Source: Larimichthys crocea (taxonomy: Eukaryota > Chordata > Actinopteri > Sciaenidae). From it: DNA of 64,000 bases. Location of the stretch: NCBI RefSeq assembly GCF_000972845.2, contig NC_040028.1:15374871-15438870 (forward strand). The letters run 5' to 3'. Position numbers and translations under genes: made by a program. Positions 28,701-43,000 of this stretch are shown here, piece by piece (positions within the stretch are counted from its first letter, which is position 1; each line of letters opens with the position of its first letter). The notes beneath the pieces were generated by a model that was not told the DNA's origin, made no database searches, and was given only the letters and a program-made list of their open reading frames with translations.

Positions 28701-29856
28701 GATGACCTGCCGGACTTTGACTTGTTCGAAGGTTGTAAAACATCCCCCCTGTCCACTGTTCCTTTTCATGTGTACGCTGACAAAGTCTGATTTTAAAGTA
28801 AATGTTGCATATTTGTGTGTGTCTGCAGGTAAGAACGGGGAGTTACTGCCCACCACGGAGGAGGCCGAGGAGCTGGTGCGCGCACTGCAAGCTATGGGGT
28901 CCTACCCAGACTCTTTAGTGTGCCTGACCTCCATGGCAGACCTAGCCCCCTCTGAAGGAGTGGACCACCGATCCATGACAGTGTTCCCTGGTCCGGTCCA
29001 GCCGGGGGGCATGGGGGACCTGCTCAACAGTCGCATCCCTACGGAGAACTTCACCAGCCTCGAGCTGGAGGACAATCTACTGCAGTCCACCGGGGGTCAC
29101 TTCCCCTCCTCGCCGCCCTCTCAGCCCGCTAACCAGCCCCCGACGTCGTGCCCCAACCTGACCTCAACCTCCACAGTAGCTCCCCCCACCACCTCCATGC
29201 TCACTCAGACCTCCATAACAGAGCGAACGTTTTCCCGGACGCACGCGTCCCACGTCCTGGTCAAGTCGGACGTGCCCACGTCATCTCCCCAAGGCAGCCA
29301 CTACAGCAGTGAGCATGTGCCATCACCATACAGTGACCACATATCTTCTCCCCATGCCAGCTCCTTCCAGACTGACACCCCTCTCCTGCTGGAAGTCCCT
29401 CTCAGCGGGGTACCAGGACCCCCACGCACATGGAACAATCTCCCTCTCACGCTCACCGACCCCACGCAATTCGGCAATCTCATAGGCTCAGAAAGTCATC
29501 TCATATCCACGTCCCTGTCCACTCCCCCGGCCACCACCCACTCTGTGACGCTGCAGCCGATGGCCGCGCTCTCCGCGATGCCCCAGAGCGGCTTGACAGG
29601 TTTAACGACTCCCCCCGCCCCGTCGTCCTCCTCGCTCCCATCCTCTTCACGCGATCTTCTGACCTCCACACAGCCCAAGCAACAGCTCCCTCAGTTCAGC
29701 GCGGCCTTCGGCCATCAATTGGCCTCCCACAGTGGCATCCCGAAAGACGTGCAGCCCAGCCACAGCTCTACGGCGCCCCCGGCTGGCTTTTCCATAGTTA
29801 GTGCCACCGCTGCAAGTGCCAACAGCGCCACACCACCCTTCACGCAAAGCAAATGA
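25745..29856 (+). CDS. ino80d: INO80 complex subunit D
   Basis: Nine coding exons give 1004 residues: 25745-25962, 26068-26882, 26991-27096, 27177-27401, 27608-27717, 27915-28048, 28177-28400, 28577-28731, 28829-29856. Human INO80D has about 1027. The N-terminus (MYEGKHIHFSEVDNKPLCSY) opens a Cys/His-rich zinc-binding region with CKQRRLNGYAFCIRH, CEYVAKYNSQRC and YCNSH. A second Cys/His region spans exons 5 and 6 (CTGSTKGQAC, HCFQ, CTAKFADGQQC, CEEH). A basic, probably nuclear-targeting stretch follows (KKHKKKRRRGPRRPQKP). After it come an acidic block (ELNQEDFSDVLPRL) and a long Ser/Thr/Pro-rich tail ending in QLPQFSAAFGHQL. It is a metazoan-specific nuclear subunit of the INO80 ATP-dependent chromatin remodeller. 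All exon phases match. Confidence 0.97.
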
Positions 29857-32675
29857 GAGCGGTGGCCCGGCGCGACGACGGCCCTGTGGACTCACAGTCA
29901 CTTACAATCCAGTCGACTGGCATCTGATTGAACACCCACCTCTCTTCATCTGCTACATGTGTGCAATGTGGTAATAGTGCACTATTTGATAATGAATTTG
30001 CACAACCCTCGATAACTTCTGTTTTCATTCTTTTATCGTGCAGGCCAGGCGTCTGTGATTTTAAGTCGGTGTGAGTCCACTCTCGTTCGATGCCTTTTTC
30101 TGGTTCGGTCAGCAGCGGGTGGGTGGGTGGTTGGGGGGGTTAACAGTGAAGACTTTGTGATGAAATAAACGGGTGAAAATCGGGGCAGGAAGGACCTTCA
30201 TAGAAGAGATTATGTGTTACAGCGCTCAGAATTCATCGACGTTAGAAGCCTCAAATCAGTGGATCGCTTTGTTTCGCTTTGCCAGTTTTCAAGTCCTGTC
30301 TTTTTAAGATGATCAACTTTGCACCCTTTGCCTTGCTCAGATGGCCATTACACTTTATTTTTTTTTTATTTAAGTTTTTTTTTCCTCACCTGTTTCATAC
30401 ACTGCTTCTGTCACCCCTCTGGAAAAAAAGAAAAAAGAAAGCGTACAGGTTTGTGACACTCGTGACCCTCCCCCACCCCCCCCGTTATGTTTCAAAGCTA
30501 TTTAACTGTTTATCATGATAGACTTATAGGATCTTTTACCGAGTCAGATTTCACACATGTCATATGAATTTACCAAAATACTTTTAAACGGCTGTTTTTT
30601 ATATTGTGTATACTGTATATGTGCTCATTTATTGGTTTGCTCAGACGTCAAAATCCTCTGACCTCACCATTGGTTGTGGGACTCTGAGTGGCCCTAGTAG
30701 ACACTTGAAGGTAAAAAATCTAGTTTTCTTAAAGCAATAAACACATTAACATAACTCTTTAGCATTGTAAGGTATTTTATCGGTCTCATTACATGTAGCT
30801 TCACTTGCTGGATAAGGAGTATATTTCGGCCTCTATAGCTGTTGTTTCTTACTTTACAGCGGCGGCAGCAGCAGTCAGAACTAGAGCCTATAGAGACCAA
30901 ACCATCAGGTCAGCCTAACTTCTTCTCTCGGGTCACGCCGAGTGGATTTTTCTTTTTTTTTTTAAAGGCTAATACATGAGTTTCAGTGTTAATGGTAGAG
31001 AGGGGGGTGATGATCCAGGGACTTTAAGTGTCTACTCTCAAAGGTGCTCTCTGGTCCACATATACAATGGTCACTAATGACTTTCATGTCTCGTTTAAAA
31101 GAAAAAAAAAAAAAAAAAAAAAGGCTAGCTCAGTTTCAGGGCAACCCACGGTAATTCGTCAACCCGGAAAGATGAAGGTAGTGATTTGAATCGGTGTGTC
31201 TGAGGTAAAGAAAAGTCAAGTTTTACTCTAAAGTTACAAAGAAAAATATAAATATATACATATATATATATGAAAAACTGATGCAAACCTGGGGTCTGAT
31301 TTGAATTTTTAAAATAAATGTCATACAGCAGTACAACCATGGCTTTTGATAGATATTATATTAGACATTTGACAGCTTGTCAGACATTGTTGAGTATTAG
31401 GTATATAGAGTAGCGGTCTCTATCTTGGGGTTTGTTGGTGAATTATTGAGTAGCAATGGATTGAAAATTGTTATTTGCATTGTATTCAGTGGAACCTGTG
31501 TCTTGTAGAATGAGTCTCTCGTTTTTTAATGGCTATCAAAAACGATTGTACGTTCTCTTTGAAGTCGGAGGGATCAATGTTTATATGCTGTGTATGGTGT
31601 CTCTTTTTTGTTTTTAAATATTATCCTGATGGAGAATAACTTTTTGATAGCTATTAAAAACACCAGGAAAGAAGTCTTTGCAGAGATTGCATGGGGCGGC
31701 AACCTTTTTTTGTGTGTGAGAGTATTAATAATAATAATAATAATATCAATATTTGATTATGGTCACTGGCTTGATTCTCGGAGGTATGAAACATTGGAAT
31801 ATATGCATTGCCATTTCGTTTGTTTTGTGGAGGAAAAACCAGATCGAGTTTTTTTTTTCCTCAACATGGATTTGCACAGGAGTGGATGAGGCTGGTTGGT
31901 GTTTCACATGTCCCCGTGTGTGTCTGTCTCTTTCTGTCTTGCCTTTTTTTTTTCCGTTTATATGCTTGGACGCTCATTAAAATGAACAGCTGCCATCATT
32001 ACCAGCTCTGAGCTCTGCACCAGACCCCCCTCCCCCTTTACCACCCCCAAAAAAAACCCTAACCCATTTCCAGCTGTGAGAAGGCCCAGTTCTGTCTCTC
32101 CCTTCCAAAGAGAAAACACATTATGAAGTGTAAAACCCGTAGCTCATAGAGACGAACGGGCTCTTCTCTAGTGACCGGCGGTGTCGGCACTAATGGTTCA
32201 TAAAACACGGCGCCCTGAAAAGCAAAAGAAGAATTAAAAAGAAGAATCAGGTTGAATGAAAATGTTTGCAAGGCGTTACTGCTGTACCCCCCCACATAGC
32301 ATGAGATTAGCCACTGCACCAGTTTACTCTCTCAAAAAGAAAAAACACGTAGAACAAAACGAACAGGGCTCGTAGGCACATTTAACTGCTTGAATTCAGA
32401 AATGGCTGACAAATTCCTATACTCATTGAATGTACTGTATTACTGTTTTTAAAAGATAGGATGAGCAAATCTAGTCACCTTTTGTTATTGGTCCTTGTTT
32501 AATTTGTCTAAGGTATTTTTTGTATACAAAGGTTTACATTTTTATGTATATTTTTCTTGTGTACAAATTATGTAATATGTGTACAAACACTGTATGTTAA
32601 TATCTGTATATAGTGTGAGAAATTTGATCTTTTTTTGTTTTTGGATGTATAAATAAAACTTGCTGTGAGGTATTT
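29857..32675 (+). other. ino80d 3' UTR (inferred)
   Basis: About 2.8 kb without a gene between the ino80d stop and a strong end signal. It contains a 20-base-plus A run near 31100, T-rich stretches and TAA repeats (31725-31745). Small open frames here look like chance. Confidence 0.6.
32652..32657 (+). terminator. Probable ino80d polyadenylation signal
   Basis: TGTATAAATAAAACTTGCTG: an AATAAA with a preceding TGTA element and a following TG/T-rich stretch, a good vertebrate 3' end. Confidence 0.65.
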
Positions 32676-32679
32676 TTGT

Positions 32680-34160
32680 TATTTTGTATTTCATGAAATG
32701 TAACCGATTATTTAAACATAAATGCATCTGTAGCATTGAAACATTTCCATAGTCCACGTGATTTGAATTCCTCATCTTGTGCCAACTTTCAAAACTTGAT
32801 TTCAAGTTGGCAAAAAATCTCACCACGGCGTCCGCAAGGTCTGTTCTGGAGCTTTTGATCGAATCGCATGGACTTCCTCAGTGGATGAATTTGACATAAA
32901 TTAAGCAGTTAAGATAGTAAATGCTAGTGTCCAATGATAAATTGGATTGGTTGGTGAATTTCATCCAAACAATCTTAACATTACGTCCATTTAGTAACTG
33001 TTCTAAGTAGTGATTGGCACAAAATCGCTGATTTGTACAAGAAGTTTTTAAAGTGACCACAACAACTGGGGCAACTCCCTCTGCAGATGAAGGCCATGTG
33101 GTAGGATCGAAAGCTCAAGAACATCTACGAAATAGAACTTGTGTTTCCAAAGGGGTGGAATTAAGCTCGAGGCTCAGCATCTATCGTACATCAGTTTTCT
33201 GTTCTCAGCAGGGTTGCGGTGGCGCTGGAGTATATCTCAGCGCACTTTGGGTAAGTTAAAAGTCACCAGTTCATCGCAGGGTTTACATTCAGACCTACGG
33301 CCAATTTAGAGTCACTAATTAGCCAATTAAGTGTCTTTGGACATGCAGACTACACAAAGCCAAGGTTTGAACCAGGAACCTTCTTGGGGTGAGGCTACAG
33401 TGTTAATGACTGAACTGCCCGGTTTAAATAAAAGTTAAATAACTTAAAATAAATCAAATAAATATTTTTTTTGTCAAATGACTTCAGTCTAAATTCAGAA
33501 GTAAGAACAGTCTTGCGTTGCCGTCAAATTATTACGACCTCTTTGACACCACATATTTCACCCAACTGAGAAAACACAACTTTGTTTACTGCTCCCATCT
33601 AATATACAGTGTGAAGTGACACTAAAGTCTATGCATTTCTAACAGGGTTTCTTAGTTAAATCTTAAAACCAATTTGTGTTTAACGTGCATGTTTTGAAGC
33701 ACTTAATTATTTAGTTTTTAATGAACTTGGGAAATTCAAAAACTCACAGGTAACTGAGCACAAGGTCATCTAAATTAGAACTGTAACATAAGAAGTGTGA
33801 TATTTTCTAGAGTCACTGCAGGTTAATGTATTTTGAGACTGACGACTTGGTCAAACAATGGCAAAACTTTGTTTTAATCAAATTGTACTGGTATTTTTTT
33901 TATTTTTTCCTTAATCATTTGACAACTTTCAATAAATCCAACAGCACTGTCCTGAATCAACAAATATGTATACTGGACTATAAACTGTCAGCAGAGTCAC
34001 ACAAAATGAAATGTACATTTTAAGTGATTGCTATCCAGTGTTTACTGAAACTTTTAAACACATCACAGAACCAAACTTTTACTCCCTCTATTACATAATA
34101 CTGCTCTCTCAGGTTATAAAAATAGTTTAATAGAATATATGCCTACTTGTGCTAAGAAAT
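32680..34160. other. Convergent intergenic region between ino80d and stk24
   Basis: No gene seen. It joins a human-2q33-like block to a human-13q32-like block. The only recognisable content is a repeat fragment at 33205-33425. Confidence 0.65.
33205..33425. repeat. Fragment of the common fish repeat (reverse part)
   Basis: Contains GTGGCGCTGGAGTATATCTC, CCAGTTCATCGCAGGG, CCAATTTAGAGTCACTAATT, TTTGGACATGCAGA and GAACCAGGAACCTTCTTG, all marks of the family also seen at 10845-10915 and 11990-12215. Confidence 0.75.
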
Positions 34161-34181
34161 GACTCCTGGCGACCACACTGC

Positions 34182-34187
34182 TTTATT
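34182..34187 (-). terminator. Probable stk24 polyadenylation signal
   Basis: TTTATT on the plus strand, AATAAA in stk24 sense (CAATAAAGCAG), at the far end of the gene-free stretch after the stk24 stop. Confidence 0.5.
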
Positions 34188-34654
34188 GCCATACAGCACA
34201 CAAAGAGGGGGAGAAAGAAAATAAAACGGTTGTGATTGCAACATAATATTGCAGCTTTTTTAAGTACCATTTTTAAAAACAAAACAAAAAAAGGGGGGAA
34301 AAATCTGCAAAGTGCAACACATAAAAAGATAAAGAGTCATAACAGACCATGTAAAAGGTGCAAATTGTCTTGAATTTGTCTCAGTTTGGGATGGGGGGCT
34401 TACATGGCACATTTCACAAGAAGTTTGACTTTGAGAGCTGAGAGGATTCTTTCACAGAAGAGCCGAAAAACACAAAAATCCTCGAGTCTGGTACCTTCTC
34501 TTGATTTGGTTAATCAATTTGACTTTTAATTGTTCGACTGTGTGTTCACTCATAGCTACAAAGCAGAAAAAAACAGAAAGTATTTGGAGAGAGGTGGGGA
34601 GGAAATGTTCTGCTTAAATTATAGTATTAAAGAGTGAAAGCAAAAGTTTGACAT

Positions 34655-34800
34655 TGATGGTGGAGAGTTAATCTAGCCAACTAGCTGTGGTGATAGCAGC
34701 CCGTGAGATTACCTTAGCACAAAGACTGAAAACGGGGAAAGAGCTACCCTGACTCAAAACAAAAGCTGTCTACCTGCTCCTCTAAAGTTCCCGTTATATG
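34655..34800. repeat. Dispersed teleost repeat (second copy of the 2370 family)
   Basis: TTAGCACAAAGACTGAAAAC, GGGGAAAGAGCTACCCTGAC and CTGCTCCTCTAAAGTTCCCG mirror the wording at 2370-2510. Confidence 0.55.
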
Positions 34801-37072
34801 TTTGTCTAATTAGCAATAAATCAGCATTTCTGGGCCAGGACTCGAGGAAATTACTTAGCAACAGTCCGGCACATAAAGCTCCTGTAAAATGTTGAACTGT
34901 AGTTTCACACTTCACAGATTAAACTAACTGCTTTTAATGTTTTAATTGGTGAACGTTAGATTTTGTCACCTTTGGACAGAGGCCAGCCTCACTGTTTCCC
35001 AATTTCTAGTCTTTGTGCTAAGAGGAAGCCAGATGTAGCCTTGATCATCTTGTCATCTAATTCTCCAAAATGTTGAACTCTCTCTTTGACCTGCTCTGTG
35101 TAATGTGTACCATATACTGCCCAGTGGCAAAAAAATAAAAAATAAAAATCATCTGACTCTAGAGGATTTAATTTAAGTCTTCTCGGCTGAGAAGAAGAAA
35201 ATTGAGTCCGTTTGTTCACACGTTGTTCTGGCGAGGAATGAAAGACATGTTTGATATTTTTTCATTTGTCATTTAAAGTTCTGCTGCATAAAGCCAGAGG
35301 GGGAAAAAGAAGAAATCACAAAACAAAACAAAAAACATTTGATCTAACATTTTAAAGCTGATACTATTCATCCCATTCATCACAAATACTCTAAGGCTGA
35401 TTCAACTCTGTTCATGACTCGACATTCCTCAGGTCCTGTCGCAGTGTGCTACAACGCATACTGCTCAGGCCAAACCAATAAGTCTTTATACTGTTATACT
35501 ATCATGCAAATTCCTTTTAAACTACAGTCAGAAGTAGTAGCAGTGCCGCTGGTCTCCGAACACCTCCTGGCTTTTATGTTAATATGTACATCTGAGAGCA
35601 GTGTCGTCTACGATGTGAGAAGCTATGCTTACTGTACAAACTGAAAAACCTCTCACAAGTCCCAATGGAAAGATACAGCCAGGCAGAATCTTACACTCCA
35701 GAGTCCAAGCTGTGAGACTTGGTGGACTTCTTCGTCTCAGATAGCAGATACCTGCGAAACACCGTAAGTCTCGTGCTACTGTTTTATGGCTACTTTGTTT
35801 ATAGTCAAAAGGCATTTTATACTTGAAGTGCAATTAAAGCTGTAGGTACGCTGAGGAGATAGATAGTACCACTGCAGCTCCTAGGAAGACTAACAGAGTC
35901 TGCTGATTTAGAAACTAGATGATGGCACTGCCCTGTTAATGGAATGAATTGACTCAGTTTGTCTAACCAGTCAAAAATACACAGTAAAAACAAAAAGGAG
36001 AAAAAAAAAAAAGTCCAATAGACCGACACAACTCGACACCTCGTGGAATCTGGAATCAGGGCTGGCGTCCAGTGTTTAAAACTGGGGGTGAGCTTCAGCG
36101 ATCCAGCCTTTTGTTTTTTTTCATTCTCCAACATTATTACAGCCACAGCATAGAGTATGAAACCAAAAAAAGTTAAAGAGAATTAAGAGATATATAATAA
36201 ATCAATAGTAAAACATGATAGAGGGCAGCCATTTTCATTCGCTGGATGATTACTTAAAAAGTTTTACAACTGGAGAAACCAAAGACTGATATACAAAAAA
36301 AAAAAAGAAAAAAGAACAAGTAGAAAGGCAAGGCAATCTCATGTATGGCCATTTTTAGTCTCTCAAAATATTTACCTCACAATCATTATCTACAGTTTGC
36401 ATTTGGCCATTTTTGTACACAGTGGTTCCATTACAAACGCTCCATTATTTTTTCATGAATCTGTAGAAATTAGCTTATTTACAAGTCTGTACAGCCACCC
36501 TATAGAGCTCTTTCCATCTCCCAGAGGACTACCCCCCCACCCCCCAATCCACTTAAAGCAGGATACCTGAGTTTTCAATAGAACGATTCAACCCACTCAT
36601 CACTCTTCACCGCACGTTTCACAGGATATCTCACACACACACACGCACGCACACAATTAATTAGGCAAGGTACTTTTCCTCTGAAAGGATGCTGAGCGTG
36701 GACCTTTGTGAAAAAAAGCCACAAACTCATCAAAACCGAGTCCTTGCAGAAAGATAGCTAACTCCACTCTTAACATAAACAAACAAAATAAACAAAACAG
36801 TTGTGAAGGAGGTATTGAGAAAGGACATCTTACAGCAGGAGGCAGTCATGGTGGCAGTTGAGTGGCTGACCACTGACTGTCCTGAATAGGACCCTCTGGT
36901 GGTGTGCTAGCGTATAAAACAGATATTAAGTAGGCCGGGACTTGCTTCAGGCAAATGAGTGATAGGAGACCTTCCCTGGGAGACTTCATCCCGGGCTGTG
37001 GAGGTCAGAGGAAAAAGATCTGACTGCTGCCACCAGGGTGGAAATTTAGAGCAGAGCTGGACGTCTCTCCTC

Positions 37073-40000
37073 TCAGTGAGTGGCAGCTGCGTGTGGCACA
37101 GAAAACCTGAGAAACGTCAGAGACAAAAAGGTTATTTCCCCTCTGAGCCAGTTCATCTTGAGTCACATTACACACCAGCAAACTGCTGAAAGGAGGACAA
37201 ACGGATAGCTCCTTTACTATTCGAAACTCTACACTATGACTGAGGCATATCATTGCATGTCGGCTTGTGTAAGTCAGTCAGCTAAATGAATGTAATGTAG
37301 CGTTTATGTCCTGACATTTAGAGAGCCAGGGTTTGGTTTGTCTGTCCTGGGATAGTCTGGAAACATGGCGGCCCAACCTGGCGCCTCATTCGAAGGTGAG
37401 AATATAGTTACGCATATTTTATTCTATCTTTCCTCAAATCTCACATACTGGACCTTGAACCTGTCATCTAGCCATGTCATCAGATCGACACTTTAATGGC
37501 TCCATTACGATGGTTTATGACAGAGTACTTTCAAAGTGAATTACTTTCCTATCAGCCTCAATGCTACTTTGGCAGTTTGCAATCCATTTCATGCCGTCAA
37601 GATATTTGAATCTGGACCAAAGTGTTGGACCAATGGACCAGCAGTCAGACAGGCGATCCCTAGATGCCCTTAAAAATCCCATTAAAAAAAAGGCACATCC
37701 TGGAAAACTTTATCAAAACAGTGCATCTTTAGTGAGTCCACCAACACTTCAAACTGATCCTTACCGTCTTACCACAACAACCAGTTTCAACATGTCACAC
37801 GGGAAGTAAATGTGCAATGTCATGGGGCGTTTACATGAAAAAACGTATAAAAATATAAATGAAGAAGTGACATTATGAACCCTCGTTACCTCTGAAGTCT
37901 CTGCACTAGTTCAGCTACCAGGGAATCGCAGATCCCCGGGTGCGTGTCTTCTGCCAGGAAAATGGCCTCTCGCAGCTCTTCCGCGGCCTCTGGCTTGCCG
38001 TTGCTTGTCACGCCTTTTTCTTTCAACTGCAACGATGACAGACCGTCCTAAATATTTTATTAGCAGAGTAATATCTGACAAAATGAATGAATATGAACAT
38101 CTGGTGGATTTAATTCTGCTTTTTTGTCAAACAATGATTTTATTTTAAAACATCTATTCCATGATGATGATGATACTTTTAATTTGGTGTTACTTGGTGA
38201 CGGCATTACCTCAGTAAACAATGGAGAAAAGATTGTTGATAAGCTTTGTGACAAAGGCCTCTTTGGACTCTCCTGCACCTGGAAAAAGAGACGAGATGAG
38301 ATGAAAGATGCACAGAAGACTTCAACTAATCATTTATTACCTCGTCCTCTGGCCTCACCGGTTTCCTTTCGAGCTCAGCGGGCTTTGCTGCCCCGTTCTG
38401 AAACTTATTTAGGTCCTTCTCCCGGATAGTGTTGAAGATCCAGTCGTCATTGCCAGAGTCACCTCCTCCAGATGCCTGGCCGTCTGACTCCCTACAGTGA
38501 CGAAGATTTCGGGGAAATCATCAGCGTACTCGAGAGCTGCCAGATTTAACATCGGCCAACGAAGCGCGTGGTGATGGTGCAGACAACTTACTCATCGGAT
38601 CCGTCAGAGCTGGATTCGTCCCGAGACTGCTCTGACTTCCACCTCTTGTATCTGTCAATCAGCTCTGTCAGATAGGATGTCTTTTTGGCATGCCTTACAA
38701 TATACTTATGTTTTAACAGCTCTTTGGCAGTTGGCCTCTAAGGAAAACACACAAAACAAACTTAACAGTGAAGAAGAATTCTTTTTGTTTTTTTGTACTG
38801 TGCACTGTTATCAGCAAGAGTCGTGTGAACTTACAAAGCTAGGCTCCTTATTTAAACAGGCTTCGATGAATTCTTTAAGTGGTTTACTGTAGTTTCCTTC
38901 CAGTGTTGGTGGATTGTTCTTTGGGATGAGGAATAAGACCTTCATAGGATGGAGCTCAGAGTGTGGCGGCTCTCCTTTAGCCAGTTCAATTGCCGTTATT
39001 CCTAATGACCAGATGTCTGCCTGTGAAACAGAGACAACGGGACAAAGAAGATCCTCCTGTTAAAGCAGCTACAGGCAAAATGCTGTATGAAGTGACATGG
39101 CTGACAAAAGCAGCATGGGTGTATTTGAGGAAGCTCTGTGAACTAAAGGCTGTGACATATTCGGTTGTGTTGACAAGCCACACTGACTCATGTTGCGGTT
39201 GTACCAAAAATATGCCCTCGGTCTAGACCTCGTCTTAAAAAGTGCTTAAAAACGCTCCAGACAAAAACAAGAACACGACGGTCGACAGAGCAATGAGAAG
39301 AAAAACAAAACAAAAAAGGACAAAACGTTTAGAAGCAATTTTACACAAAACCTTCTTTAGACAATGTTCTTCATCACCATTTTATTTATTGACTCAATAT
39401 ATTGATGCTACAGCACGGTTATGTTTCACCCAGTGGTGTATGGTAGTTATAACTGGCGAGCTAATATGATAGGCCCTATCTAATGTATTTCATAATGTGT
39501 CTTCACATGATCAACTATAAAAAACATGACAAATGTCTATATATGTTGCACTCATGGTTTCAGTTTGAGCTCGACAACAACAGGTACTGCCTGAGGGCCT
39601 TGAGTCAACAATACAACGCATATATCACAAGTCTACTGACTCATGTTCCACCTGTTTCCAAACAGCTGTTACATGATTTACCTCACGCATCCATCTTTTA
39701 CTGGTTTAATTTAAAATGACGCACCTTCTCTACTGTGTGAACGTAGGAAGGATTGTTGTAGGAAATGTATAAATAGCGGGCCCGTGAAGACCATTTCTAC
39801 AAGGTTGGACACTATTATTGGACACCATTTGGGGGCGGGTTGAGGTTCAAGAGGTAGAGTGGGTCGTCAACAGTTCGATCTCCAAACCTTGGGCAGCCTC
39901 AAGCAAGATATTGAACCCCAAATTGCTCCCGAAGGCTGCAGGCATCAGTGTGTATAAATGGATAGCCCCAAAAAAACGATGAGCGGTTGGCACCTTGCAT

Positions 40001-43000
40001 TGGCTGCAACCTTGCATAAACCACATCCTTACTATATATGCACATACAGTATGTGTTGTCCCTCATGATGTAGTCTTACTTTGTCATATCTTTCTATGCG
40101 ACTGTAGTTACATGCATATTTCACTATTAAACCACAATGTTACACAACATGATAGCAAAACTGAGCAAAAGTTTGCCTTCACATATTTTGTCCTTCTCTC
40201 TGCATACATGTGCTCACTTTCTGTTTTTCTTTCACAAGGTTTGACATGCCTCTCTGTGTCTGTCTTAATAATCTATGACACTCGTGACTTTGTCATTTTG
40301 AGGCCACTGTCAAATATCTGTGTCTCGACCTATAATAAGCCTGTTACATTTGCCTTTACTGTCCCCTCTCTCTCTTGTTTCTGGTCTCACTGCTGGACTA
40401 CAAGTAGAAAAACTCTGCAGGGCCACTACTCCAGATGTCCGGTCCAACCCTGCTGATGTGGTAAAACCACAGAAAGCTTTTCAAACCAAGCTGAACACAA
40501 AGTGATCCAGCTGTCGAACCCATCGACACTCTGCTGCTGTGTCCTACAACAGCACATGTATAGTAACATGTACCCACAGAAGACTAAAGTATTTTACATT
40601 TCAAATGGCTGTCCATTAGCAAACTGTGGTATAACGCAGGGCTGCTTTACAACCCTAAAGTTGACTTTGATAATAACTAAACTTGGGATAACTCTCACCT
40701 TTGAATCATAGGCAGATTGCTTTATTACTTCAGGTGCCATCCAGAAAGGAGTACCAACAAATGTGTTCCTTTTTATCTGGGTGTCTGTCAGCTGGCCAGC
40801 TACTCCGAAGTCTGCCAGCTTCACATCGCCTTGTTCTGACATCAACACGTTGGCAGCTGAAAGCAAGAGAGGAAAAAATACGAGATGTGAAAATTACAAT
40901 GTCTCAAACATTTTAGTAATATAGCTCCTGGCTTTATAATATATATAATATAGCTTCACAGTTAAAAAACTTGATTATTTGAATTTGTAAAGCATTAATT
41001 GGATTTCTAAAAGTTTTCATTTGCATGATAAAAACCCAGGACAGGATAGGTGGCAAGAAAACTCTGATCAGTAGACTCACACTCGTCTTTCTACAGAAAC
41101 ATTACAGAAAAAAATAGCCGTCTAAAGGTCCTGTTTGCACTGCTCTCTCCACAGCAGCATATTATGAATGTCAACAAATAAAATGGCCTCAACACAAAAG
41201 ATTATTCAGAATATTTTAAAAAAGGACAGACACACTACAGACCTCAGATCTGAACAGGGTTTACAGGTGTGAGATGTGAAAGCTTAATGTGATCTGACTT
41301 GTTTTTCAGTGCACACAACAGATGGTGAAGTCTGATGCCAATACATGTTTCACTTCGGCGTTAACAAGATGATAAAGAACACGTTGTCAAGATGAAAACA
41401 TTTATAAGACCTCCGTTACAACAAGGCGATGGCATGCACGGCTCTCACCCTTGATATCTCTGTGGATTTTCTTCTCAGAGTGCAGATACTCGAGGCCTTT
41501 CAGGATCTCTCTCAGAATCGTGGCGATCTGCGTTTCATCCAGGGCGCCTGGTTCCAACTAGAAGAACGAGACGTTACAGGTGAATACAGGTGACTTTAAG
41601 CTCAACTTTGAAAGGGGACGCCGTTTTTTTTAGATCAGAGAACTGTCTCTGCATAACTGCAAATCAATTGTCTTTTATATTGATATAGACTTACCAAATC
41701 CAGGGCTGACCCTCCACCCAGATACTCCATAATAATCCATAATTTTGTGCCCTGAAAAATGAAACAGCAAAGTTGCATTAGTTATTACAAACACTAACAG
41801 TCCGTACTCTTTTTGTCGGCTTAAAAAAAAAAAATCACCACTGCTGACATGAGAGTAATATAGATATTGCAGTGATTTATGCAAGTAGCCGGGACACTTG
41901 TTACATAGTATGTCAAAAGGAGTGAGTTTACAATTGATCTGTGATTATTAACCGACAGTTATTGGTTTATAGACACTCCTGATAATAGTTAATACTTAAA
42001 TATGAATTCATTACATATAAACTTTTATACAATAGGTTGGTTTATCGTTTTCAAGCAGCTTATTAATCTAAAACATAAACGACTGTTAAGTTGTGCTAAA
42101 CAATTCTTGAAGATCACATCATCCATTAAAATCCTGGAACAAGTGACTGTGTGGCAAGTTGTTTGTAAGTGGGCACACACACATCCACTCTTCTTCAGAC
42201 AGACTTTAGTTTGAATGAATCCTCTTCTTGTCTGAAACACCAGAAACGTCTCAGCTGTCTGACGCAGTTGTGCTCTGAAAAACCTGGCTCGCGCCCGTTT
42301 CCTGCACAGGTGTAATATTTTCAGGATGGATGAATGAATGAAACATCATCTGTGAAGATGACAGAGAGTCAGTACAACTCCAGATTTGTACAAGAGTCAT
42401 TTCAACTTGTATTGTGTTGTGATTGGTGTTACTGACTGATGTCAAACTTACTCTGCTGCCTGCGCACACACCAGTTGTTATCAGCGCCCACTAACCAGCC
42501 AAGCACCCACCTGTGGGCTGTTTCTTTATGCTTCAATGTTCTAAACTCATATTTGATCTTTAAGTTCTTACTGAGTTTGTATGGTTGGAGTTTATGCTTA
42601 CAAACAACAATATAGGAGTGGTGTCTGTTTGTGGTGATTGATCACATTGCTCAATCGTTTTGCAGCACTGCCCACAATGACTTAAACAGGTTTTCAAAGT
42701 CACGTTCCCATTCATGTTCTTCGCTCCACTTTTATTTGGCAACTTCTGGAGTTAGACATGGACATGGCTCGTTTGTGGTGGAATGCGATAATGATATGTT
42801 TGGATAATATTAAATCAAACAGAATCTAAAAATATTTGCATCATGTCTGTGTGTTTAGATTTGACTGGGCTATGACTCAGAGGATAAACTAACAATAACT
42901 GTGGGTTTCTCTCCACACGCTCTGTGTTTGCCAGACACTGCTGTGGCTGCTGCTGCCTCTGCCGACCGTGTTGTTAAGTGGGACAAACTACAATAACTAC

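Larger units (their letters stand above)
34165..37072 (-). other. stk24 3' UTR (inferred)
   Basis: About 2.9 kb from the stk24 stop to a poly(A) signal. It has A/T-rich runs and dispersed repeat pieces and no convincing coding sequence. Confidence 0.55.

Noticed and set aside
39995..40456. 153-residue plus-strand frame
   Set aside because: It sits antisense in a stk24 intron, partly after a SINE-like repeat, and shows no domain or codon signal.
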